This document shows positions 1-9,186 of a DNA stretch of 64,000 nucleotides, piece by piece. The DNA lies in assembly GCF_937616625.2 (NCBI RefSeq), contig NC_065571.1:9736501-9800500 (forward strand). Reading direction: 5' to 3'. The stretch is from Mercurialis annua. Its lineage: Eukaryota > Streptophyta > Magnoliopsida > Malpighiales > Euphorbiaceae. Under the pieces are notes generated by a model. That model saw nothing but the letters and a program-made list of their open reading frames with translations. It had not been told where the DNA came from and did no database searches. The translations under genes were made by a program, and so were the position numbers. Each line of letters opens with the position of its first letter. Position 1 is the stretch's first letter.

Positions 1-44
1 TGTTAACAAAATAAATGAATAAACAAGGGTATAAACTTACTGAA

Positions 45-470
45 AATATCCTATACAACAGCAGTGATAGATCCCCTTTCTTTGAATCAGACAGTTCAAA
101 ACTAAATTTTGCTTTACAAGAAGGGCAGTAATAATCAGTGGCTCCCAGATTCTTCAAGCAGAATAAATAGGTTAGAAAAGTTGGAAACTTCATTAATGCA
201 AATAGAATGGAGATACAACTTCATTAACTACCAACGACAGACCTTAAAATGGCCGTTGGAAATTCTGTCACATTCAGCATGGACCCAAACTTTAAAACCA
301 TCACATACCTGATAGCAAGTAGATACAGAAAAAACAATAAATAACAATAATAAAAGGTAATTCATATCCAGGAAATTTAAATAAATAATGACACTATAAT
401 AACTTATGTCTGTCCGAATGATTCCAAATCTTCTTGCATATACCACAAAAATGTTTTGATTTGGTCAACT
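45..470 (-). pseudogene. ATX3/4/5-type histone methyltransferase fragment (PHD finger)
   Basis: Three exon-like pieces on the minus strand (470 to about 403, 308-243, and 151 to about 45) read as the first PHD finger of plant trithorax-like H3 lysine methyltransferases of the ATX3/4/5 group. Visible motifs are HFCGICKKIWNHSD, then VCDGFKVWVHAECD, then LGATDYYCPSCKAKF followed by FELSDS. Splice-like borders (ctatcag before GTATGTG, AAG followed by gt, tgaag before AATCTG) separate them. The expected SG-W-V stretch between pieces one and two is missing, and the second cysteine of the CDGC pair is F, so a zinc ligand is lost. Nothing of the PWWP, FYR or SET domains is seen in the window. The gene would continue left of base 1, so an intact 3' part outside cannot be ruled out, but the damage argues for a relic. 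Confidence 0.7.
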
Positions 471-529
471 GCATTAATAAATTATGCATTTCTTAAAAAT
501 GAAACAACAGTTGACAGAATTTTTTACTA

Positions 530-1030
530 CAGCAGACAAATGCATTACTGGTAAAATCCTAAGCCATGGTACCTTAGCACATGAACTGGCCTCCAGGAAT
601 TGAAGCTTTTAACTTCTTTAATAATTTAAAAGGAAGGCTTAAACCACAACGTTCACAGGAACAAACGGAAATCTAAATTATGTTAATATAAATATAATAT
701 TGACTTAAAATTCTCAAGAGTTAAAGCTGACAAAGTAAGAAAAATACAAACGAATACAGAACACTGAATATGAATGACAAAAGAGTTCAATATTAGAAGG
801 CATTAAACCCTGCACAATAATGGATGCCTATTCGATAGCAAGCCAAGTGTTGGAGAACTCATCAGCAACAGATAATGCTGCTGCTTCTTTTGTATTCGGA
901 AAGGGCATTAAGTTTCTCTATATAATGAATTTTGGAAGTTCCTTAAGGCATAAAGTGGGCTTTATATATTTAATTTAAAAATGGATATTCATGACGATTG
1001 GCAATACTGCAGGGCTATGAGACTAATAGT
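530..1030. other. Intergenic, no gene recognised
   Basis: AT-rich sequence with short broken frames on both strands. It lies between the PHD-finger fragment and the hAT-type element, and I see no recognisable domain in it. Confidence 0.5.
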
Positions 1031-1037
1031 TCACATG

Positions 1038-1917
1038 CAGCGACGGACCCACGTTGGGTACAACGGGGTCACTGGACCCCCCTGAATAGGAAAACCAAAT
1101 TAACATATATGTATGGATGTAACTTTATGTGGTTATGGTTTATATATTAATTTAATTAACATTCATGAAACCAAGAATTAATCTAAAAAACTAATAAAAC
1201 AAACAGTACGTATTGACATTTGTTAATATAATCTAATTTTATATTTATCAAACACGAGAAATGGTTTAAAAGAGCTGATTAATATTTGATATAAAAAAAC
1301 ACACTCTGTATTTATAAATTCTCATATTTATCAATCACGAGCAGAGTATTGTCGGTTTAGTGTTTCTAAGACGTTATATCTAATAAAATACTAATTTATA
1401 AATATCAATTAAACTAAAAATAATTTACATATTTATCACTTCGATAAAATAAAATAAATTTCAAAAGTAAATTAAAATAAATTTTAAATTTCAATTAGAC
1501 AAAATAAAAGATATTTGAAACAAAATCTAATACATTTTAATAATTGTCAAAATCTAAAGTGATTCACGTATATTTCTTTTTTTATATCAAATTCACGTAT
1601 ATTTCTTATTGAGTGAAGTTTCTAAGTTTTATATTAAATAAGGATAAATGTTCTAAAATATATATTCGTCTCAATGTAAATCATAATATAAAAAAGTATA
1701 AATGATCAATCATCATTATTATCGGGTTGAGTTATTTTATTCTATGATTGACATACATAGTCAAAAATTAAGTAACCACTCTAATAAGTGAATGCATATT
1801 TATGACCTTTTTTTATCTTAAAGAGTTATTTTTGAGTTTGATAAGAACATTATTAATTTGGGTTGTAAAATTTATTAATTTGGACCCCCCTGAATGAAAA
1901 TTCTGTATCCGTCACTG
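1038..1917. mobile_element. Non-autonomous hAT-type transposon with 8-bp target duplication
   Basis: The element starts CAGCGACGGA and ends TCCGTCACTG, so the ends are inverted repeats with one mismatch in the first ten bases. Shortly inside each end is the same GGACCCCCCTGAAT stretch, in direct orientation. The identical 8-mer ttcacatg flanks it at 1030-1037 and 1918-1925. An 8-bp duplication and CAG(T/C)G ends are the hallmark of hAT elements. The 880-bp interior is very AT-rich with no open frame of note, so the element cannot encode a transposase. The perfect duplication indicates a fairly recent insertion. Confidence 0.9.
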
Positions 1918-2154
1918 TTCACATGACCGAGTTTTAGATAGAAAAAATATCATTGCACGTATAGCTGCAATCTTAGTTGTATCATTGACAACAACAATCC
2001 ATGATAGTTACTACACAGACTAATCTCATTAAAAATACATCATTTTACAAGTTACCTGTAAAATGAACAACTAACTTCTTAGGCATGAGAAAATGCACAA
2101 TAAACAATAGATACCACACACATTACTGCAAAGAAAATAAACTAATAGACGTAC

Positions 2155-3290
2155 CTTCAACTTCAGATAAGGAGAAAAGCTTTCCATGAGTATGTAGGAG
2201 CTGCTTGATTGTATTTGAGTGACAATTCGTGATGCACTTTTTCCAAATACGATCTAACTTGTCTGCATTTCTCTGTCTGAATAACATATTTTGAACCAGT
2301 TCGTCGTCTCGTGAAGCAGACGATGTACAGCTGTCAATTGAGAGACTGCAAGGGGGCTTAGAATTAATACCATATTCTCCTTGATGGCTGGATTTTCCAT
2401 TGATTTCTTTATACAACGAAGCAGGTGAACTAGATCGACGAGATAGATCGTGAGCATTGGTCTTCTGCTTGTAAACAGGTACGTCTCTTGAAGCACTAGA
2501 TGGATCATCCTCAGTTGTCCTAGAGCTTTGTCGCCTGCTGCTGCTTGATTGAGTAAGATCTGGGGAAGCAACTAAGCCAAGCTGTAAAAGAGTGGCTGTG
2601 AACAGGTTGAGCGGTCACTTGAAACTCTCTGCCTCAGAAAGAAGCTTCAAAGCATGCTTCAACCTCTCCAATTCTGCTTCAGTCACTGCATAACAATCCA
2701 ACTAGAGATGAGAGTATAGAAGTTAAGGGCTTTTTCATTTTTACAGTCGCAACCAGAAATCATTACCTAAGTGAAAGCAACCAAAAACAAGAATAACCAA
2801 ATTAAGAAAGCTAATAGTGTATGCATGTTTTAATCAGGTGGTTAGAGATCTTTTACATTATTGTCCAATCCTAGAATTTTCTGATAAGCTAATCTAATAA
2901 GGAAAACCAGTTTGACCGAAAAGCTTTACAAGAGTAAGCATAAATCTCATTTGCTGAAGTTAACGCTTTCAAAGGTGCAGAAAATTTTCCATTTTATATT
3001 GACCAAAAAGCTCTCCAAGAGTATGCATAAACCTGTTTTGCTTAAGTATAAACTTCAAAGGCACAGAAAATTTTCTATTGCAACATAAAACTGATACTCA
3101 CAGCTTTTTCCACCCAAGGAGGAATTCACTATATTTGGCATTAGCGACAACGTAAGTTCCAGCAATGATGAGGCTTGCCAGTTGAGACATTAAAACCATT
3201 GGATCAACACCAGAATCCAGATTTTCTTCTGTAGAAATTTTTGTCAACCGTGCTATAATATCTCCCTCTTTAATTTTGTTAAAAAATGCA
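2155..3290 (-). pseudogene. STICHEL-like (DNA polymerase III gamma/tau-like) gene fragment
   Basis: Minus-strand pieces match the C-terminal part of plant STICHEL-like proteins, which carry a bacterial DnaX-like ATPase region and act in trichome branching. The first piece (about 3290-3103) reads ENLDSGVDPMVLMSQLASLI then IAGTY. After an intron-like gap, the second (about 2700-2155) reads TEAELERLKHALKLLSEAE, then FTATLLQLG, DLTQSSSRRQSSRTTEDDPS and CHSNTIKQLLHTHGKL, and ends at a GTACGT donor. Between AEAE-like text and FTATLLQ the expected K-Q-L-R-VSSDRST-W segment has a deletion that shifts the frame and creates TGA; a second one-base loss (TGG to TG) restores it. The N-terminal AAA domain is absent. 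It is a relic, possibly captured or a duplication remnant. Confidence 0.8.
2912..3082. repeat. Tandem duplication of about 85 bp in the STICHEL-like intron
   Basis: Two adjacent copies share the order TTGACC(g/a)AAAAGCT, AAGAGTA(a/t)GCATAAA and GCAGAAAATTTTC / CACAGAAAATTTTC. They lie in the gap between the two coding pieces of the STICHEL-like relic and are diverged by roughly one fifth. Confidence 0.75.
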
Positions 3291-3599
3291 CTTCTGACAC
3301 CTTAGTACGTGGCACATCAGGATCAGTTGTTAGGAATATGAAGACAACATAAATCTCAAGAACATATATCAAAAAACACGGCATACCTGGATTTTGGATG
3401 CCCTTTCTCTCTCTGAAAACAACAAGCTCTCCACCATGAGAAGAGCAAAAGCAGTGGTAGAAATTAGATAATAATGAGAGAAGCAAAATTAAAATTGAAA
3501 TGAGAGCAGTAGACATAAACTTACAAATGCATTTGAAACCTTCAAACAAACAAAACCCTGGACTAGAGTCGTCAAAAATTAATAGCAACAGACAAATAC

Positions 3600-3732
3600 A
3601 AGACATAGAAGCACATACACATACGCACATAGACACAAACAAAAACATCAGAGAAACAAAGCACATAAACACAGAGACAAAGTACATAGATAAACACAGA
3701 GACAAAGCACAGAGATAAACACAGAGACAAAA
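3600..3732. repeat. Minisatellite of about 20-22 bp units
   Basis: The stretch repeats ACACAGAGACAAAG with short linkers such as TACATAGATAA or CACAGAGATAA four to five times. Long open frames on both strands here (cysteine/leucine-rich on minus, threonine/histidine-rich on plus) are by-products of the repeat. Confidence 0.8.
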
Positions 3733-3839
3733 TAGAAACTGAAACAAACCCTTCCTTTTTATATCGCTCAAATAAATCCATATTGAAGTTGGATTTGTGC
3801 TACTGTAACGTTGTACTTTCTGTTTCACGTCACTTTCAA

Positions 3840-4570
3840 CTCATATTTCATTAATTAATCCGTTGGATTTGTTTTACGTTTTTTTTTAATATTCCACTTT
3901 CAGTTTTAACTCATAAATGTATGTGGCGCTTCATTATTGTGTCACGTGTTTATAAATATCTCCAAAATAGAAAAATGTTAGAATATCTCCAAAATAAATA
4001 TAAGCCGGTAGCTCATATTATTAGACAAATATATATTTAATTCTTGTAATATTTTGTCCTTTTTCTGTATTATTCATAGTAATATACACATTCTTCAAAA
4101 TTTACTTAATCAACATTAGAGAGATAAAAAAATATCAAAATATTCAAATATTGGTTTGAAATATAATTATTTAGATATATGTATTATGTTTATTTGCTTG
4201 CCAAACAGATTTTATATTGGCGAATTCCAAACTTTATAATTGTGTAAAAAAACATATGAAGGGAATGTGTTATTTATATATGTGTAGAAAAGGTTGCCTT
4301 ATAAACGATCAGATTTTTTTAGCATAGCATCATAAATTTTCTTTATAAATATTTATTTTTAATATACTATGAATATATTATAATGAATAAAATTTTCCTG
4401 CTGCCTGGCAGCAGGAAGTCCTACAACCCAATGACGTGGCCGTCTATAAAGCTGTCATCCTATTTCTATTCAATTACCTCATTAGTGTAACAAATTGCCT
4501 AATATTTATATCTAGTTCCTGGTTAATTATTCATTCAGTTCAAAAACTAAACTAAATATTTAACCAAATC
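3840..4570. other. Intergenic, AT-rich, no gene recognised
   Basis: I find no domain-like reading frame. A small palindromic motif, CTGCTGCC-TGGCAGCAG, lies near 4398. Confidence 0.5.
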
Positions 4571-4574
4571 TGAA

Positions 4575-5384
4575 ATTCATTCAACATAAATCACGTGGGA
4601 CATAAAAAGGCCTGATTAAGAAGTTCAGTTGATTAATAATACCTAACATCTATTTAGGAAAATTTTATTTAAACAGGTATCAATTTTGCCGTGAGAAATC
4701 ATCTGCAACATTCAATCCAACGAAACATTCAGATTTTGAATATTTATGAACTGTTATTTTAAATAATTCAAGTCTCCGCCATCATTAGTAAGATACTTTG
4801 TTTAAATCGTTCTCTTTTAAATTAAAGTTATTTAGTTATTTTAATTATATTAATTGGAATTTTTAAGTTGTGTAGTTTATGTTTTATATAGTAATTAGTA
4901 GCATTAAGATAAATTTTTAATTAATTAATTTAATACTAATATAATATATTTGTTTAAACACCAGATCTATGGACATCGAGATACCATTTATTGGTATGAA
5001 ATTCGATAGCCAAGAAAGTGCATATACTTTTTATAAAAATTATGCTCATAAATTTAGATTTAGTGTTAGAAAACAATATTTGAAGCGTGTGAATGGACAA
5101 ATAAAAAGAAGAATACAAGCTATAATCAGTATTAAAAAGAAACAATATTTAAACTCTGTTGAAGAATATCGATAAACTGGATTGTGTTTTTCTTTATTTG
5201 GTTCCATTATACAAAATTAGAAACATGAAAAATATTCTCACTATTTCCGTGAGCTAAATATTGATCTGTTGATGTTACTAGTTTATTGATTTCTTAAGTA
5301 GAAATTTAGAACAGACAGTTAATAAAGTTAATGAGATGGGAAAAGGAGTTTTTCAATGTCCCACGTGATGAATGTTGAATGAAT
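4575..5384. mobile_element. Short inverted-repeat element enclosing a FAR1-like fragment
   Basis: A 29-bp sequence at 4575-4603 (begins ATTCATTCAACAT, ends CACGTGGGACAT) recurs in inverted orientation at 5356-5384 with two mismatches. Between them lies the start of a FAR1-type reading frame. The unit is 810 bp. No clear target-site duplication is visible, so the true ends may lie further out. The family is uncertain; FAR1/FHY3 proteins descend from MULE transposases, so a MULE-related unit is plausible. Confidence 0.55.
4969..5175 (+). pseudogene. FAR1/FRS-like DNA-binding domain fragment
   Basis: The 68-codon frame opens MDIEIPFIGMKFDSQESAY, then FYKNYAHKFRFSVRKQ and LKRVNGQIKRR. This is the start of the FAR1 DNA-binding domain (WRKY-GCM1-type zinc region) of FAR-RED IMPAIRED RESPONSE proteins. 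The cysteine and histidine ligands that should follow are lost, because the frame turns into lysine/isoleucine-rich text and stops. No transposase-like or SWIM part follows. It is a 5' remnant, not a working transcription factor. Confidence 0.75.
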
Positions 5385-5752
5385 AACAATTTTAGGATAG
5401 ATATGATAATTTAGAACTTAAATTTATTTAAGTAAAATGATTTTATAGAACTCTTCTGTGATTGTCCTTATTTATTGTAGTAGTCATCTTTATATTTTTA
5501 TAAATTTTTGTTGACTTCTCAAATCATTATACTAATAAAGATATGTTTGACAATCATTTAATAAACTAATTACTGAGTGCTTATAATTTGAGATAAAAAA
5601 AATTAAAATAGTGCCTATCAATTTGGGACAGAGAGAGCATATCACAACTCAGTTAAAAGATTCATCTCTAAATAACACTTTATTCAGTTCATAATATTTT
5701 ATCACATTTGACTATGTCACATATAGATTAAGAAAATAATAGATATGTCTTA

Positions 5753-5755
<3 letters not shown>

Positions 5756-5791
<36 letters not shown>
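5756..5791. repeat. (TA)n microsatellite
   Basis: About 18 uninterrupted TA units lie directly left of a Stowaway-type MITE. Confidence 0.95.
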
Positions 5792-5792
<1 letters not shown>

Positions 5793-5812
5793 ATTTTTTA
5801 TATTAATTACTA

Positions 5813-6075
5813 CTCCATCTGTTTTTATTTAGTTGTCCATTAAGCCAAAATTGTACATATTAAAATAGTGGGTGTTTTATCTTAAATTATAAGAATAAAT
5901 ACTAATATAATCCTTTTAATTAATAAATTTATCGTAAATTGACCCATAGAGTCATTGATTAAGAAGAGTTATATTTGGAAGATAATAGCTAAACTTATAT
6001 TGAAATTTTAAATGGACAAATAAATAAAGACAAATACATTTTACTAAATGGACAACTAACTAAAAACGGAGGGAG
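5813..6075. mobile_element. Stowaway-type (Tc1/mariner) MITE
   Basis: The left end CTCCATCTGTTTTTATTTAG and the right end (reverse complement CTCCCTCCGTTTTTAGTTAG) form inverted repeats, and both continue into TTGTCCATT. TA dinucleotides flank both sides (5811-5812 and 6076-6077). Length (263 bp), CTCCCTCCGT-like ends and the TA target are typical of Stowaway elements. It has no coding capacity. Confidence 0.92.
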
Positions 6076-6404
6076 TACTATTTTGAAGTTTGAATAATCT
6101 TTGTAATATCACTTAATTATTTATTATAGGGTAAGTTTGAAAAAAAAAAAACAATAGTTGCTTCTTTAATACATTCTAAAATGATCAGTATTATGCACCC
6201 AAAAAAATTCAGATGTGATAATTATTATGAACCCGGAAAGTATTAGTTAACTATTGTTTAATCTAGAGAGTTTTTCAAAAATACCTATACTGTGTATAAA
6301 TATTTTTAAAAATACGGTTTAACCAGTTTGGGTTGATTTTTACGGTTTGACTTTTAAAAGTTGCGAAATTACACTTTTTGAGTTGAAAAATACGGTTTTT
6401 TATT

Positions 6405-6925
6405 TTAAAAACCCAGTAAGTTTACTATCGGGTTACTAACAGTTTACCAATGGTTTACAAACAATAAATTTACTAACGGTTTACTAACAGTTTACTAACG
6501 GTTTTTATTTATAAAAATACGGTAAATCTCCTATCGGTTTACTAACAAAAAGTTTATTATCAATTTACTAACTGTTTACTAAAAGTTTACTTAAAAATTA
6601 AATTTACTATTAATTTACTTTTTAACCGTATGGTTAATTCATTAATCGTTTACTATCAGTTTACTAAAAAATAAGTTAATTTACCATCCGTTTACTAACA
6701 GTTTATTAGTTTTACTAAATAGTAAACCGGTAGTCAATCGATAGTAAACCGGTAGTCAACCGATAGTAAATCGGTAGTGAACCAATAGTAAACTGGTAGT
6801 CAACAGAAAGTAAACCGTTAATCAATCGATAATCAATCAATAGTAAACCGATAGTCTAACAGATAGTAAACCGTCAATCATCTGATAGTCAATCAATAGT
6901 AAACCGATAGTCTAACAGATAGTAA
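6405..6925. repeat. Two-armed minisatellite with mirrored unit orientation
   Basis: From about 6405 to 6715 the sequence repeats variants of GTTTACTAACGG / AGTTTACTATCGG. From about 6716 to 6925 it repeats the reverse complement, AGTAAACCG(G/A)TAGTCAA. The array therefore changes strand once in the middle and could fold as a long imperfect hairpin. Units are 10-13 bp and diverged. Confidence 0.85.
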
Positions 6926-6949
6926 TTTCAATTGGGTATCCTAAAAAAC

Positions 6950-8038
6950 ACAAAAGATTACAACTTTTGTAATATTAAGCTTGAGGATCGATCTCACAAA
7001 TTAGTATGATTCTTCATAATTTTAATGTCATTTTTATTAGAATAAGTGCAAAGTTACATCGACACTTCAACTACATAGACTATTGGTTACAACAAAAATT
7101 ATACCAAAAGACAAGAAAATACAGTGGAGACTTCAAATGCATAGACCACTCTTGTTTCAAATAGAGTGGCACGGTATGTCACAAAATTGCCACCGTACAG
7201 TACAAAATAATCAGACCCAGTATTAACAATATTTCATCGTTTCTAGCTTCTGATATGGCACTTCTTTGCAACTCAAAGATCACAATAGCTTCGACCACCT
7301 ATACATGTATAAAATCAGGGCTTATTAGTACTAGCATAACAAAACTCTAATGCATATAGCTAAGGGAATTACAAATCTCCAATACATGTAACATTTAGAC
7401 TAATTATTGAATCCACTTTTAACAAGTGCCCTGAATGCAAAAGGCACAAGCATTCATATCATATGCAATTGAAGCTACATAATCAAATTAAGCAGGGAGG
7501 TTTTTGGATCATTTTCCACCGCCCCCACCATCTGCTTATTTTCAATAAGCAAACTTTACACCACCACCTGCTTACTTTCAAGAAACAAACTTTGCACCAC
7601 GACCGCCATTTCTTATTGCGTCATTCACCAAAATACTATAAGATCAACAAAAATTGAGATCTTCGACAGTACGAATCAATAATCAGAAGGAGGTAGGGTT
7701 AAATAAACACCCAAAGGACAAAAATTAAAACCCAAAACGACAACTACATCCATCATAATCTCCCAAATCGAAGCGGCGGCTGTGGAGGAGCATTTGGCGA
7801 CGGTAGTGGCAGAAGAAGGTCACCGGAAAAGAGCAATAGAATTAATTAGGAGAAAAAGGAAAGAACATTGCTGCTTGTTGAGAGATTAGAATGGATGATT
7901 GGGGAACGAAGCTTTGATTCCGTATATTTCAACGTTTTTCACCAACAAAAGTAAAATAAAAAGACAAAAATTAAAGCAGATGAAGTGTACAGTATTTTTA
8001 GGGGTGGAATGGCCGGGCCGTATTATTGGGATTATTTT
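6950..8038. other. Unassigned stretch, possibly a minus-strand non-coding or decayed transcript
   Basis: I recognise no protein. The part at 7500-7880 is richer in GC than its surroundings. On the minus strand it resembles a plant 5' leader (TCTTCTGCCACTACCGTCGC) followed by short glycine/valine-coding text interrupted by stops. Frames of up to 68 codons on the plus strand lack domain features. Confidence 0.3.
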
Positions 8039-8362
8039 GGGTTTTCCCAGTGGACAGTCTAATTTCCTCTTTAATCTATACCTGTTTTGTTCATCCGGTA
8101 CTTAAACTATTTTTTTTCCTTATTCGGTCCTACAACTTAGCGAAAAAATTATTTCTGAGTCCTTGATCTCGATTGACAAAAACGACGCCGTTTAGGGTAA
8201 CAAATTGCATTTTCAAAAATAACGAAACAACATCGTTTTTATCGTTGAAGGACTTGAAAATGATTTTTCGCTTAGTCGAAAGACCAGATAAGGACAAAAA
8301 ATAGTTTAAGGACCGGATAAATAAAACAAATATAGTTTAGGGACCTGAAAATGGGTTATTCC
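8039..8362. mobile_element. Long-arm inverted-repeat MITE
   Basis: The left arm runs through CATCCGGTACTTAAACTATT and CAACTTAGCGAAAAA. The right arm read in reverse complement gives TATCCGGTCCTTAAACTATT and CGACTAAGCGAAAAA. Arms are about 120 bp, diverged by roughly 15-20%, with a short centre containing AAAACGACGCCGTTT. The outermost bases are less well matched, so the exact ends are approximate. It has no coding capacity. Confidence 0.75.
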
Positions 8363-8550
8363 TTAATATAATGATCGAGATAATCTTACATATGTTCAAT
8401 TCAAAAGCACATACAACTATTGTTTTTCTTTTATTTATTTTTTCAAAAATATGGTAAGATATTATGTTTTTATAATCAAAAAGTCGAGATGATCTTGCAT
8501 ATCTACTAATTCAATTCAAAAACATATGTCGTTTTTTTAAGGGTTAATGT
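8360..8550. repeat. Host repeat flanking the MULE, left part
   Basis: Motifs of the form GAGATGATCTT-CATAT and TTCAATTCAAAA(A/G)CA occur twice here and three times again at 19,385-19,640, beyond the other end of the MULE. The large MULE therefore seems to have landed in an older AT-rich repeat of this family. Confidence 0.5.
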
Positions 8551-8559
8551 CACCATATA

Positions 8560-8894
8560 GGCTAATAATCATGGACGGTCCTCGACCTTTGCACTAAGCT
8601 TCCCTAAACCCCCTCACCTTTCAAAAGCTTCACTAAACCCCCTGGCCTTTATGGCGGCGCCATTCACGGCCCTTCTGAAGAAAAAAAACACAAAATCGCG
8701 GCGCCGCCAACGATTTAATCGTTTGCATGCGTTTTCCTCGCCACCTGTCGACCCACGTGACCTGTCCTCTGTCAGTTGCAACAGTCCCTCTCTCTGACAT
8801 GCCGGTTGACTTTTCAAATTTTAAAATCAAAAAAAAAAATTAACCGCTCGGTAACTTTTATCTCTCTTTCATCTTCTTTCTGACATACTCTTTC
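8560..8894 (+). repeat. Left terminal inverted repeat of the MULE
   Basis: It contains a GC-rich core (ATGGCGGCGCCATTCACGGC and GGCGCCGCCAACG), a small palindrome AACGATTTAATCGTT, and a poly-A/pyrimidine inner end. About 12 differences separate it from the right copy. In MULEs such TIRs carry the transposase binding site and the promoters of the outer genes; the left one lies 293 bp upstream of the transposase ATG. Confidence 0.95.
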
Positions 8895-8899
8895 ATCCT

Positions 8900-8965
8900 T
8901 CTCTTCTCTTCCCTTTTTTCTTCTGAAACTCATTCTCTTCCCTTTTTTCTTCTGAAACTCTCATT
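8900..8965 (+). repeat. Tandem duplication in the transposase leader
   Basis: CTCTTCCCTTTTTTCTTCTG followed by AAACTC occurs twice in direct succession, just inside the left TIR. The pyrimidine-rich leader is typical of a plant 5' untranslated region. Confidence 0.75.
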
Positions 8966-9186
8966 TTCACACCGCCATTGTCTCGTCGATTGCCTGTTCA
9001 TCTTCCGTGCTTTCTGTGTTTTTGCATTGTGAAGAAGAAAAAATAACGAAGGAACAAAACATAAATTTAGAGTGAGAAAGATTGATTTTTACTCTTGTTA
9101 TCTGGTTCATGTGGTTTAGGGTTTGATTAACGTGGTGTATTTACGCTCTCTGTGTCACAGGTTTTTATAGTGAAAGAATTACAAAA

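Noticed and set aside
3253..3828. 191-codon Cys/Leu-rich minus-strand frame, looking like a membrane protein
   Set aside because: It is the complement of the ACACAGAGACAAAG minisatellite and crosses the STICHEL-like relic in another frame; its composition comes from the repeat.
7463..7657. His/Leu-rich 64-codon frame
   Set aside because: The composition reflects a CACCACC-rich stretch; no start context, homology or splice structure supports it.
8614..8830. Open frames of 65-71 codons in both TIRs
   Set aside because: They are identical by virtue of the inverted repeat, have no start context or domain, and lie where promoters are expected.
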